Shown: piece after piece, positions 48,940-61,529 of the stretch
How the letters are laid out: every line of letters starts with the position of its first letter
How positions within the stretch are numbered: the stretch's first letter is position 1
NCBI GenBank assembly: GCA_037954665.1
Contig: JBBMOL010000023.1
Span: 5,890,001 to 5,954,000 of the forward strand
Origin: Laguncularia racemosa
Taxonomy: Eukaryota; Streptophyta; Magnoliopsida; Myrtales; Combretaceae
Length of the DNA: 64,000 nucleotides
Direction of reading: 5' to 3'
The notes under the pieces: model-generated
Told to the model about the DNA's origin: nothing
The model's database searches: none
Seen by the model: only the letters and a program-made list of their open reading frames with translations
Program-made: the position numbers and the translations under genes

Positions 48940-49530
48940 CCAAATCTTTTAAGACTCGAGCTCAACTTATTAGAAAAATTATCAAGTTTATGTCAAATCG
49001 AGTTTTTATTGAACCTAAAAATTACAAGCTTGAGCTTGTTAAAGAATTTTAAACTTAAGTTTGGCTTATTTAGATAAATGAAACTTGACTTTGTTTATCT
49101 AAATAGAGCTTGAACTCAAGCTCATTTAAATAAAAGTACACAAGCACAAGCTTGAGTTCGTTTAGATAAATGAGCCTACTTATATACTAGTTCATAAGTT
49201 GACTTATTAACAATATAAACAAATGTCTACTTAAGAGTTTATTCACAAGCCAATTTGTTAATAATATAAAAAAAAAATTATTCTCGAGCTTAATTGGCTC
49301 GTTAACAATATAAATGAGTTTGTTGCAAGCCTATTTACTAGTCTACTCTCAAGTTGGCTTACAAGCCTAAACAAGAGCTCAAGATCAAATCATTTAAATA
49401 AAAAAGTTTTATTTTGATTTCAAGTTCTCCTTGTTTACAAATCAAGCTCGAGTTAAGCCAATCTCAAAGCGTGGGCAAATTCTAGTAGCTCACAAGCAGA
49501 TCAACTCATTTATAGTCCTAAGTAAAGCTT
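48940..49530. repeat. GAGCTC-rich short interspersed element, copy B
   Basis: Starts near 'cagttgtaagtaaatcatgc' and ends near 'aactcatttatagtcctaag', with interior words 'gagctcaa', 'tcaagctc' and 'gcttgagtt'. More decayed than copy C, which lies some 200 bases further on in the same orientation. Confidence 0.5.
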
Positions 49531-49744
49531 TAGTTTCTTGTAACATTTGTTCTTAAGCTTACATCTACTTAGAACATAAAAACATTAACTCTAAACAAAA
49601 TAAAGCTTCCCATTTAAAAAGAAAAAAAAATCCCCTTTTCCATTATATTTTTAATCATTTTCAAGTAATACATAATGAAAATGGATTATCTAAATTTACT
49701 TTCCCTAAACTTTTATAAATTTACAAATCACTAGCTGTGATTGG

Positions 49745-50515
49745 GGTTGTAAATGAGTCGAGTCAAGCTAAGCCAAGCTTTTAAAGGCACGAGCTTAACT
49801 CATTAGAAAAATTATTGAACTCGAGCCCAACCGAGCTATCACCGAGCCTAAAAAGTATAGGCTTGAGCTCAAACTTGTTAATGAATTTGAAACTTGAACT
49901 CATTTATCTAAACGTATTGAGCTTACATTTATTTAGATAAACAAGTCCAAATAAGTTTAAGTTTAAGCTCAAACTCATTAAAAAAAAATGAGCTTAGATG
50001 AATTTGAGTGTCAACTTAAGCAAGTTTAGGTAAACAAGTCAAAAAAGAGTTAGAGTTTAAATTAAAACTCAAAATTAATTCAAAATATCAAAATTTTACC
50101 TTATCATCTTTTTATATTGAAATTAATATAACATTTTATTCTTTAAAACACAAATTCATAAGACAATATAAATGATTTCATCCATATGAAATCATGAGCA
50201 TGTTAGCAAGCCTAATCATAAACTAACGTGATAACAATATAAACGAGCCTATTCACAAGCATATTCATAAACATGTTCGCAAGCTAGTCAGTTAACAATA
50301 TAAATAAGCATGCTCATGAGCCAGTTTGCAGGTCAGCTTATTAATAATATAAACAAGATTACTCATGAGCTTAAATAGGAGCTTAAGCTTGACTCATTTA
50401 AATTAACAAGCATTGTTTTTAACTCAAGCTTAGCTCATTTACTGATTGAGCTTCAGCCAAATAAAGCTCAAAGAAAGCCAGGCTCAAGTAACTCGACTCA
50501 TTTGTAGCCCTAGTT
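49745..50515. repeat. GAGCTC-rich short interspersed element, copy C, best-preserved ends
   Basis: Left end 'gggttgtaaatgagtcgagt'; right end reverse-complemented 'gggctacaaatgagtcgagt': 17 of 20 bases agree, so it has real terminal inverted repeats. The interior is built of short mirrored words around 'gagctc' and 'aagctt'. No ORF, so non-autonomous. Confidence 0.5.
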
Positions 50516-50639
50516 GGGTTTTTTTTTTTTTTAAATATCTTGTAGCATAATATTATTATGATATCATCTTTTTGTTACAGTCTCAACCATTACACATGAT
50601 AGCATATCAAATGGGTAATTTAGGGAAAACAACAAATGA

Positions 50640-50890
50640 TCAAAATCCATAAAAATAGGGGAAAATGAAAATAATCCCCCTAAACTTTGACTTATGTGTA
50701 AATATATTCTCTAAACTTGTAAATATTATAAATCACCTTCCTAAATTTTGATAAATTAACAAATAACCCTCTTAAAGTTGTAAATAATCCCCTAAACTTT
50801 AACCTTGATGCAAAAATACATTTCGAACTTATTAAAGTATACTTTAACACCTTTTAAATTTTAAGCTTACCGTATATTCACTTAAAGGGA
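50640..50890. repeat. CCTAAACTTT-type degenerate repeats
   Basis: The words 'ccctaaactttg', 'ctctaaacttg', 'cctaaattttg', 'tcttaaagttg' and 'ccctaaactttaa' recur at 25-40 base spacing. This is a repeat style common in plant intergenic DNA; its class is unknown. Confidence 0.5.
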
Positions 50891-52314
50891 ATAATTATTC
50901 CATTCCTCTTTCATTTCATATGATTTGTTATTACCATATTTACTTTCATTTTAAATACCTGCTATTATGTAAAATAATGAATAGTAATTCATACTTTTGC
51001 ATTTGGAACATCACTACCACTATATCAATTATCTAATGTGATAGATATTTATTGTTACTAGGGGCATAATAAATATTTTACATTTACCACTAATTAATTT
51101 CTTTTTTTTTTTTCAGTATCAACTAAATAATGTAATAAACATATAATAGCTATTATAACTATATTACATTTTTATTGAATTACAACTCAATTTGCTCCTT
51201 ATTCCACACCATGAAATAAATAGGGTGTCAATGTGTTTTTTTTTTAAAAAAAAAAATTATTTATAACATTTGAAAGTTTATGATATATCTATACTTAAAT
51301 CCAAGTTTAGAAAAGTTATATGCAATCTCTCCTGAAAAATATAAGTAAATGTTTCTTTAGAAAACACGTCCTAGATTGTGTTTAGGAAAAAAAAATCTTA
51401 AAGTGAATAAAATGAAAACGATTTCTCAGTTATTATTTTATTTCATTTTATTTTTTCAATGCTTTCAACCAATACGAATTTTGATACTATAACAACTTAC
51501 TACTAATATTACCACATCTAGAGCTGAGGTGCGATAATTCCGCTGCTCATTCATATCATAAAACAAGCATACAAGATTCAGGAAGCAACTATATATCCAC
51601 ATAATTAACATAATGAAACCATTAAACTCTCAATAGTATGCCCTTATAAAGGAAACTTTCGTCTAACGCCTAGATATCTGAATATTCTCCAAAATCAACT
51701 AAAAATCGAGTAAACCTATTGGCTAAAGTTTGTAAAAAAAAGAAATAATTGAAGCACTATTAACTTTTTTAAAAAACAAAAACAAAAACAAAAACAAAAT
51801 CCTCATAATCCTCCTTGCAATAGCTAGTGTCGTTCCTTCCTCCATTGTATAAATCAGACTTTAGATGACTATAATTATCAAAATCTTTATAATCACCTAA
51901 AATAAAACCTAAAAAGAGTGAGTGATGATAGCCAATATGAAATTATTGCATGCAATAAATGATAAACCACATGCTTGCCTAATAATTTGAATGCACTAGA
52001 CATCTTATACGTCACACAATAAATTTAATTAATTTTATCAATCACCATCTAAAAAACATTCATATTTAAAACTAGGCCTTTGGGGGCAGTATTAAAAGTA
52101 TGGACTCATATATATGTAATCCTGATAGAGTTGGTTTTAAAAGTGTGAATCCATAATATTTTCTAGTATGATTTTAAAAGTATAGAGTAAGTTTTATGAG
52201 TAATTGAAAATCTTATTTTTGAAAAAATCAAATGAATGTGTTGTCTGTAAAATCTTATATTTCCGTTAATTATTTGAAATCTTATTCCAAAAATACCTCT
52301 TAATTCAAAGTTAA
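50891..52314. other. Intergenic, nothing recognised
   Basis: AT-rich with A- and T-runs and an (AAAAAC)n-like run near 51775-51797. No coding signal. Confidence 0.5.
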
Positions 52315-52333
52315 GGGGGGGGGGGGGGGGGGG
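52315..52333. repeat. G19 homopolymer
   Basis: Nineteen consecutive G on the + strand in otherwise AT-rich DNA. The true length may differ, since such runs are hard to sequence. Confidence 0.5.
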
Positions 52334-55300
52334 TTAGGAAAGCATCTTAATGCGATCCTTATAGATTGATTGCACTATATTTTGGAATCACTTTCAGGTT
52401 AGGACATGTTGGGTGCAACTAAGTGAAATGCTGAATCCACTACCCAGAAAGCGATGGGATCTCACTCATTTGCAAATTAATAGGAAGCGGACGAGACAAG
52501 CTAAAAGCAAATCCACTATTAATATTCTCTGTCTCTTTAAATAAGGCCATAGTCGAATCCTTTGGATTCTATGCATTACAACAAAACCCAATATTGTAAT
52601 CTATCCATCCTTAGGGTGTTCATTGAACCAAAATCAAAATCAAATTGAAGAATATAGTTTTTTTTTTTCTATATATAACGTGGGAGATGGAGTTGGAAAA
52701 ATCAACTTTTTACATGATACAACTGAAAATTTTAATTCCCTATGCAGTTTTGAGATTTCTACTAGTTTTCAATAAAACATAATCGTTTGAAGAGGTTTAG
52801 ATGAAAATAATGGTATGTTTTGGTTAATTTTGTAAGGATAGATATTTGCAAAAACTGCTATTTATAATTGTACTTACACTTTTACAAATACCGAAGAGGA
52901 CATTCATTTGGTTTTTAAGTTCAAATAAAATAAGAAAGATGTGTGCCTTTATTTTAAATTTTAAATTTTTTTTTTCAACCGCCATATATGTAAAACTCTA
53001 AAAAGCAATCCATTCTAGAATGTTTATATAGTTGGAACTGCAAAATTCATAGTAATTAAATGATATAAATTGAGGATGATTATTACTTACAGCAAGTGAT
53101 AAATAATAAGAATATCTTTTATTGATGCTTGTAGATGAGATAGAGAATATCTTATCTACATAACACAATCTGCATGTTATAGCATGATAACATTTTTGCA
53201 GTTTGCATTATTTAAAGCATATCTTTATTTACACTTGAAGACACACGTGGGTCTCTCCGGAGGCAGAAGCAGTACAATGTATGTGGTATGGAGGGTGGTG
53301 GATGTGAAAAGATGGAATATGGAGGATGGGACGACAGCTAGTACTTCAATACTTTGGAGTTGGAATGGAATGGAATGGGGGACCAAGCGGGGCACAAGTG
53401 AATATTTTCTTTTTCTGATCAGTGAAACAACGAACATCGCAAACATTCTCTCCGGTACAAACTCTCAACATCATACCATAAGCCAAAAACAGGCAATATG
53501 ACAACACCATGAAAAGTGGGCTTCGAGAACGACAGTTTCCAGGCTTACCCGTGTCGTATTATATCCCAATTCCCATGCAATTACACCGACGGGGTATCCA
53601 CTGCATACAGTTCACAAATGATTATTTTATTAGAAAAATTATTGTCAAATTTTCGAGTGATTAAAATAAATAATTAATATTATATTAAATAATTAAAATA
53701 TATGATTCAAATAGAGAATATCATCTTGTAAATATATCAAGTTATTTAAATAGGAGATTTTTTTATTATCTTTAATGATATTATAATGGGGTCCCTTATT
53801 TGAACTATTTAATTTAATGTTAACAATTTATTTTAATTAGTTAGAAGCTTGATCTTTATTTTAACTTGATGCCAAATATTGGTCATCTTCTTTGTAATTT
53901 TTCTTTAATTTATATTATAATTATACTTATTGTATCATAATTGTATTTTTCACATTAAATAAATAAGATTATGTATGACTTTTTCTTTTTGAAGAAACGT
54001 GACATGATATGATATTAATGGATATATGGTTCAATTTTAATAAAGATTAATAAGAAAATGAAACAAACTAATTAATTTTTAAACTATATTATTCGAGAGG
54101 AAAGGAAGGAGAGTTCTAGTATAAATTTAAGAATCATACCTCTATTCCCTTAAAAGGAAATAAGTAAATCAATTACAATATAGACATAATTTAAACTTTT
54201 AAAGTTTTTATGAAAAGTTTAAAATTTGAATTTTAAATAACAAGAAATTGAGCATTTAACTTTTTATGATATAATTTTTTTAACTAAAATCTTTTATTAT
54301 ATGATCAATATGCAATTTTAAGAATTTATAGCGATACATGTTAAGTGAAAATAAAATAATCTTTTTTACCTTTTTCATGTACTTGTTTTTCAATAAATGA
54401 TAATTTTAAATAGAGAATATTATAAAAATGTTCCTCCAGCTTTTATTGCTATCATTAATCTTTTGACTCAAATCCTTTACTTGTTACTGTTTTTTATTTG
54501 AATATTTGATCTACTAAGTTTTCTAGAGCAATAAACTAATACAGAACATGCATGAGTGTAGGATTAGTAATTTCACATAACATCTACCGATTTGAACAAG
54601 ACATGATATGGTATCATCATAAATGAGATTATATTAAAAAAAATTATTGTGATTAATAAATAGGTTAGACCCCTTTTAGCATATTTATAAATATATCCGA
54701 TTTGAATCTAATATCTAGATACATGTACAAAATCAACAACCCATTCAAGGTTTGGGACTTTTTAACATTTTCTTCTAATTTTTAAGCAAGTTAGAATTTT
54801 AAATCTAACAAGGATCTTGCGGAAATGGATAATTTGGTGTTCTTTTCTTGTATTTCTCTTCATATTTATACTTTAAGAAAAGCGTGGAAATTTAAAAATT
54901 TTAATATTTTGCTTAGAATCCAACATCCACTTGTACTTTTAAAATCTTACAGTCTAATCTTATATGATGATTGGTTTTCTTTTATAGCTCCTTTTTGATG
55001 TAATATATTAACTCCGTTTTAAGATGCCCTATGTATTCAATATCATAATAGAATGTGCATTGATCTTTCTCATGGTAAGTTTATAGTGCAAGATTTTGTT
55101 TACTCATACATTACAAAAATTTTAATGCTTAAATTATTAAAACATATTGTAAATTTATTATTATTTTATTTAGAAAACGTTATGATTTATTTCATATCTT
55201 TTTCATTGATAAGCGGTTTAATTCAAATGTTATTAAATCAATGGGTCCGACGATGGCACTACAAATTGGGTATTTAAATACGAACGCCTCTAAACTTGAA

Positions 55301-55480
55301 TACCCTTCAACACCAAGTGGATGGCACTTGTAAAAGAGACGAAACGATAAAGACGAAAAAGAATATGTAATCGTGACTTTCTCCCCGTATAAAATATTAT
55401 GCCCCACCTACACAGACGATGTCCTTGTCCCCTCACCTGAATTCGCCAACCTCCTCCTGGTTTAATCCATTCTCGTAAAG
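52334..55480. other. Intergenic space upstream of the AMP1-like gene
   Basis: About 3.1 kb, AT-rich apart from 53225-53560. Short ORFs at 53184-53501 and 55053-55277 match no family. Confidence 0.5.
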
Positions 55481-55482
55481 TA

Positions 55483-55492
55483 GATATATATT
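55483..55492 (+). promoter_or_regulatory. Possible TATA box of the AMP1-like gene
   Basis: 'gatatatatt' lies about 150 bases before the start codon, followed by a pyrimidine-rich leader (55580-55625). Placement is inference. Confidence 0.5.
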
Positions 55493-55643
55493 GGTAGTTC
55501 CGAAATTTTTTGCCTTAAATCAGTTCAGCTGGTACTCTTTCTTGGTCTTGGCTGCTTCTGGAACAGGATTTTTCTACCTTGTTTTCCCCTGTCTCTCTCG
55601 TTCTCCCTCGCTCTGCTCTGCTCGGTGTGTAGTGTGGAGAGAC

Positions 55644-58600
55644 ATGAAATACACTTCATTCCTCACTCAAAAACCAACACCCACTTGCACATACTTCTCC
55701 ATCACCACCCTCCTCCTCCTCTTCTTCTTCTACACCATCTACCGCTACAACAGCCAGAACCCCCAAAGTGCCCTCCACTCCCTCAAAACCTCCCACTTCC
55801 ACCGTCTCTTCCTCTCCTCCTCCACCAACTCCACCTTTCCCACCTACCTGCGCGCACTCACGCGCCACCCCCATCTCGCGGGCACCTCCCCTGGCCTCGA
55901 CACCGCTCACCTCGTCGACTCCCACTTCCGTTCTTTCGGCCTCGAAACCCGCACGGCGCATTTCGATGCCCTCCTGTCTTATCCTGTGCACACCTCCCTC
56001 ACGGGGCATTTTAGCAACGGCACCATCCTTCAACTCCCCATAACGGAGCCTGGGGCCGGCACGGATATTTCTCCGCCGTATCATGCGTATGCGCCGTCGG
56101 GGTCGGTGAGGTCAGAAGCGGTTTTCGCGAACTACGGTAAGGAGGAGGACTATGATGCGCTGGCTGCGCAGGGGGTGGCGGTGGACGGGAAGATAGTGAT
56201 TGTGAGAAAAGGAGGCGGGATATCTCGGGGTGGACTCGTGAGGATAGCTGAAGCTAAAGGTGCGCTGGGAGTGCTAATGTACGCAGAGAAGGATAAGATA
56301 ATGAAGGGAGGAGTGGAGAGAGGGACGGTTATGAGAGGAATAGGTGATCCTTTAAGTCCTGGGTGGGGTAGTGTTGAGGGGGGTGAGTTTTTGGGCGTAG
56401 ATGATAAAGAGGTAGGTAAAAGGTTTCCGAAAATCCCGTCTTTGCCGGTTAGTTTCGAGTGTGCAGAGATGATATTAAGGGAACTTGGAGGTGGTGTTGT
56501 GCCTGAGGAATGGAAGGTGAAGTTGAGGACTGGTGTCCGTGCCGTGGGGCCTGGTCCCTTGGTACTGAATTTCACTTACCAGGTTACGTGTTTGATGGTT
56601 TTTTACTAATAGCAATTATACTACTGTGTTTTGTTACATATGGTTATATGAAAATGAGCGGGGAAATGTTCCTGTATGCATTAGCCTGTTGCCGGGGTGT
56701 TTTGCTGATTGGTTGATCGATAGTCACAAATAGATGAATTAGATTATCCACTTTCAGCAGCTGTTATTTGTAGTTGCTCTTTTTGGACATGCTATCTCCT
56801 GCTGCTGGATCAAATACAAGATCAGGCCTTTTCGCTTTTGTTTGAGGAACAAATGATGGTGCTTTTTGGGGTCTTTCCTTTTCTTTTCCTTTTCCCTCTT
56901 ATTTGTATTTTTTTTTTTTTTTATGAAGTGGCGTATTGCACTGGAATGAATTCACAGTCGCTGCTTGTAATGGCGTTGACTTTGGCAATCCCTGTTAGTC
57001 TTACTCTTGGTGCAGGTTAAGAAAGTCAACCAATGGAACCACAGGGTTTTGTTTATTCGAGGAAACAATACTTTACGTTAAGTTTTTTATTTTTTATTTT
57101 TTGGAAGTGTATCATTGTCTGATTAAGTCTAACGTTACTATCATGCTCCGGGCATTCAGCTGGCTAAAGCTTTAACTTTGGTTTTGTCTGCTTCTCATTT
57201 TCAATTTTGATAAACTGTCTGATAATTGTTGCATCATCATGTCTTGCTTTGCATATAAGAGTGGTTAAAGAAGAATTATCCGCCATGAAAAAGTGTAGAC
57301 TCAAATAATTTGAAAGCTTCTTTTTTCTTGGCTTACTGTTACTAGATCTAACTCAACCACTAATCACCCAGAAAGTAGTACCTGGTCAATTTAGTCTGAT
57401 GAGACTTTTGATTTTCTAAACCAACCAAATATTGCATATAGAGGAAAGAATAAGAACTGAATGAACAATTTTATTTGGCAACTAAATGATCAAGTGCCAA
57501 ATAATTGTCAACAAAATATAAATTGCTTGCTCCCTCATTTTTGTCAATTTTCCTGTAAAAATTTTTAGCAATGAGTTATATCAGTAGTGCAATGTTACGG
57601 TGTGATTTTTAATATTACTAGACTGTCCTCTTGCTTTTGTGCCTTTCCTTTATCCAATATGTTTGCTTGAATATATACCAATAGCTGCAGAGAGCATGGT
57701 ATTTGATATGACCAGATCCAGAAGATGATTAAAATTTGAATTTTTTTTCCCTGGCTTGGTTCACCAGGGAGAGAACAAGATGGCAACAATCCACAACGTG
57801 TTTGCTGTCATAAGAGGATTGGAGGAGCCTGACCGTTTTGTTCTGCTGGGGAACCACCGAGATGCATGGACCTATGGAGCTGTTGATCCAAATAGTGGCA
57901 CTGCAGCCTTGCTTGATGTCGCTCGTCGATATGCTCTAATGATGCAAATGGGGTGGAATCCTCAAAGGACCATTATCCTCTGCAGCTGGGATGCAGAGGA
58001 GTTTGGTATGGTGGGTTCAAATTCTTGAGCAATTTTGACACAATGTTTTTTCAATTATTCTTGTTACCATGCAGCCACACCTTTTGTGAAGTTTCGTTAG
58101 TGGATGGGTTGATTAACAGATGTCTCTTTGATGGGTTTGCTTCTAGATAGGATCCACAGAGTGGGTTGAACAGAATATCATGAATCTTGGCTCAAAAGCT
58201 GTGGCATACCTTAATGTAGACTGTGCAGTTCAAGGGCCTGGGCTTTACACTGGTGCAACTCCTCAACTAGACAATCTCCTCATTGAGATCACAAAGGAGG
58301 TATGAAGGAAAACTAGGTTTCTCTAAAACTTGGCAATCTTATATTTTGATACGTAAGATTTATTATTATTGCTTCACCTACTATGTTATTTGTCAGATCA
58401 AGGATCCTGACTCTGAGAAAGAAACGGTATTTGAAGCATGGAGAAAAGCAAACAGAGGCATCAATGTAAGGTCAACGGAGTACTATCCTTTATAAAAATG
58501 TTTATGCATGTTTAAATGGGGGTGTAAGTTCATGATAAGACAATGACTTTTGAGGTGATTCATTATTTACATAACCTGTTGGGAAATGTGGCTACTTAGT

Positions 58601-61529
58601 GCCTTCATTATGTTGTAAATAGTTACCATTTATTTTCTAAATTATTAGGCGTCTGTGGATATGGATCCATCATGATCCTTGTTTCAAATTTACTGGATTG
58701 TAGTTAATTGGATTTCTTTATATTCGGCTTCCCTCTTACTCCCCATATAAATCTTATTAGTCTTTTTGTCTACCCAATCTCTTTTTTGGGCCTGTTTTTG
58801 TACTGAGTTGTGTCCTTTCATATGCTAAAAGTCAGTGTCATGAAAGAAGACTGACAGATATTGCATAATTCTGACAGCTGCTTTTTCTTGACAATAGTTT
58901 TTCTATTCTAATGAGTTAAAGGTAAATTGCATCAATGGCAGCAACCTTAGTTATCCTGTTAGTCTTTTTGTCTACCCAATTTCTTTTTTGGGCCTCTTTT
59001 TGCACTGAGTTGTGTCCTTCCATATGCTAAAAGTCAGTGTCATGAAAGAAGACTGACAGATATTGTAGAATTCTGACAGCTGCTTTTTCTCGACAATAGT
59101 TTTTCTATTCTAATGAGTTAAAGGTAAATTGCACCAATGGCAGCAACTTTAGTTTGGCCACCTCGAGATGTCCTGTATCTGTTTGTCAGGCATGAAAATG
59201 GCAAGAGAACAGCGAGACCACTTTACTTTTACTCTTACTAGGTGCAGTAGATATATGCCATTGCGCTATCAAAAACCTTGTCCTCTCTAATACTTATGGA
59301 TGTTGTTTCCATTTTAATAGTTTCCCTCCATGTCTTTTTGGGTCTTCTCACCCCTATAGAGTCTAAAACAAATACCATTTAGCATGTTTTGGACTTTATA
59401 TGTTAACATTGCTTGTAAACACAGAGGTTTGCTATCAAGTTGTGCTATATTTTTGTCATAAGATATCTTGCTAATGGAAGCTTCAATACAGATTAACTAG
59501 ACACCATTATTTGTTTATTGCTTGTCCAGACTGGATATTTCTAGCTTGACACAATATGCTCATCTGAAAACTTTTGTTTAACATCATGAGGTTGAATACT
59601 GAAGTCATAAGTCTCAGTACTGTTTAGGTACTGCATTTGTGGTTAATGTCTTCTTTTTTTTTCCCCTTTTACCACAATGCAGATCCAAAGACTTAGTGGT
59701 TTGGATTCTGATTTTGCTCCATTTTTGCAACATGCTGGTGTTCCTTGTGTTGATATCTACTATGGACAAGGTATGTCTTTGTTGCACTTACTGGTCCTCC
59801 TGAAGTGGTTTAGCTTTTTGTTGTGCCCTCGGGTTCTTAATTGTCTCAGCTTAAGTCTTATGGAATGATCACTTGAGTCTATTTAATCTATGATCATGTC
59901 TTTTCCAATTAATGCTCCCATAGTCCATACAAGAAGTTCATCATAATTATTAGACCAGCTTTTACTGCTTCTGAAGAAATCCATGTGGGCAATTTCCACG
60001 TTCCTAGGTGCCTGTTGTTTTCCTTCTGCACAAGTTGTTATGTCTGAGACGTCATTTTGTTCTTGGGAAAACTTCTGCCTCTGTTAGTCCATTTCAGTAA
60101 ACTTATCCTCGCATATTGAGGTCGTAAAAATGAGTTATTAATCAAACATTGCAATCACCATTCAGATTTTCCTGTTTACCACACTGCTTTTGACACATAC
60201 GACTGGATGACTAATTTTGGGGATCCTTTTTTCCGTCGTCACGTGGCTGGTAAGCTCTCTTCCCTGTTTGCAGAAGAAAGATGGATTTTAAGTCATTGCT
60301 TTGTTCATTGTTTTATTTTTATAACAAGTCAATTTTTTTCTAAGCCTCTGGAATTTGGGGATTAATGGCTCTTCGTCTTGCTGATGATGCAATTATACCT
60401 TTCAACTATGTCTCATATGCTGAGCAGCTTGCGGTATGAATTGTTTAGCTCTTTTCAGCTAGAAGTGATTGACATAGCCATTTTAAAATGTAGATATTGT
60501 AGGAGATTATTTGGACAAGTCATCTCCTCTCCACATTATAGGTGCCTGTTCTTTATATGTGAAGCTACCATTGGGCGACTTTTAAGCTTAACTTTTCCAC
60601 TTTCTTTTGATATTGAATCAGACTCAAAATGGAATTCATGCATTTAGGCTCAGTCTTTGGTAAAAGAATGGAAAAAAGATGTTATGCTGTGCCATTCTTT
60701 ACTCTTCATTGTTGCACACCCAGATATTTTGTCTTTCTTGCAGGGTTATGCGGAGTCTTTGCGCAACTTGGTAGATGAAAGCATATCACTTCATCCTTTA
60801 ATTTCAGCAATTCAAGTACTTCACTCAGTATCCAAAGAAATTGAAATCAATATCATGGTAATTGTTCATAATTTTGGAAATTTTAAACAGAGAAATATAG
60901 GAAGAGTGCTAATTCCAAGCTTCTCTCCCCAAATTGCAGAAACTGAGGGAACAATTATCTGGTAATAAGAATGCCTTGAGTTTGCGGGCACTCAATGATA
61001 GACTGATGTTTGCTGAAAGAGGATTCTTGGATGCTGAAGGTCTTCCAGGCAACCAGTGGTTCAAGCATCTTGTAAGCTTATCAGCTTAGCTCAAAGACAA
61101 TTTGCCAATAAAAAATTTTGGCTGCATCCCTTATAAAATGCACTTAGAAAGCCAAAGTTTTTACCTGGGACCTTGAACAGTAGATAAAAAGACCATTTAA
61201 AAGCAGAAACATATCATCCTTTCAGCCAGTCAGTTTCACATGTGTTGTAAAAGCTACTAGTGTATGGTTTTCAGAGACCACACAATTTAACTTTTATAGT
61301 TGCTGTATACTGCAGTAGCCCTCATTTTTTTACTGACTTTGCGCAGGTATATGGTCCAACTAGTGACAGTAGAAGCAAGCTAAGTGTTTTCCCCAGTATA
61401 GCAGATGCAATTGCGCAAACCCGGGGTATGAGCAAATCCAAAGGACAAGCAGCTATTCGGCACGAGATATGGAGAGTGGCCCGAGCTATTCTGAGGGTTG
61501 TGGATGTTCTCAAAGGAGAGTTCTTGTAA
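55644..61529 (+). CDS. AMP1: M28 metallopeptidase, AMP1 / glutamate carboxypeptidase II family, 10 exons, 697 aa
   Basis: Exons: 55644-56582, 57768-58010, 58147-58299, 58397-58465, 59683-59770, 60166-60249, 60345-60433, 60744-60857, 60940-61071, 61347-61529; every border is GT-AG and frame is kept, giving 697 aa (Arabidopsis AMP1 is about 705). A signal-anchor helix lies at residues 14-34, so a type II membrane protein is expected, in the ER for AMP1. A PA domain follows ('GVLMYAEKDK', 'RGTVMRGIGDPLSPGW'). The zinc-binding and catalytic residues of M28 are present: H343, D353, E390-E391 ('DAEEFG'), D419 ('LNVDCA') and H503 ('VYHTAFD'). Then comes a dimerisation-like C-terminal helical domain. 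AMP1 limits meristem size and cytokinin level; its substrate is not settled. Wording fits AMP1 better than its paralog LAMP1. The gene looks intact. Exon 1 is GC-richer than its surroundings. Confidence 0.5.
58757..59151. repeat. ~200-bp tandem duplication in intron 4 of the AMP1-like gene
   Basis: Copy 1 is 58757-58958 and copy 2 is 58959-59151, both opening 'ttagtctttttgtctaccca' and closing 'atggcagcaac'. They differ at only a few positions, so the duplication is fairly recent. It lies wholly within the intron 58466-59682. Confidence 0.5.

Noticed and set aside
52380..52600. A small RNA gene or a promoter
   Set aside because: Composition differs from the surroundings, but no snRNA, tRNA or promoter pattern could be made out.
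53184..53501. 105-aa open frame as a possible small gene
   Set aside because: No family match, no good start context, and an overlapping frame on the other strand of similar length.
55625..56575. Open frames of 90-142 aa overlapping AMP1 exon 1 in other frames
   Set aside because: They are shadows of the GC-richer first exon; only the frame from 55644 carries conserved motifs and joins the later exons.
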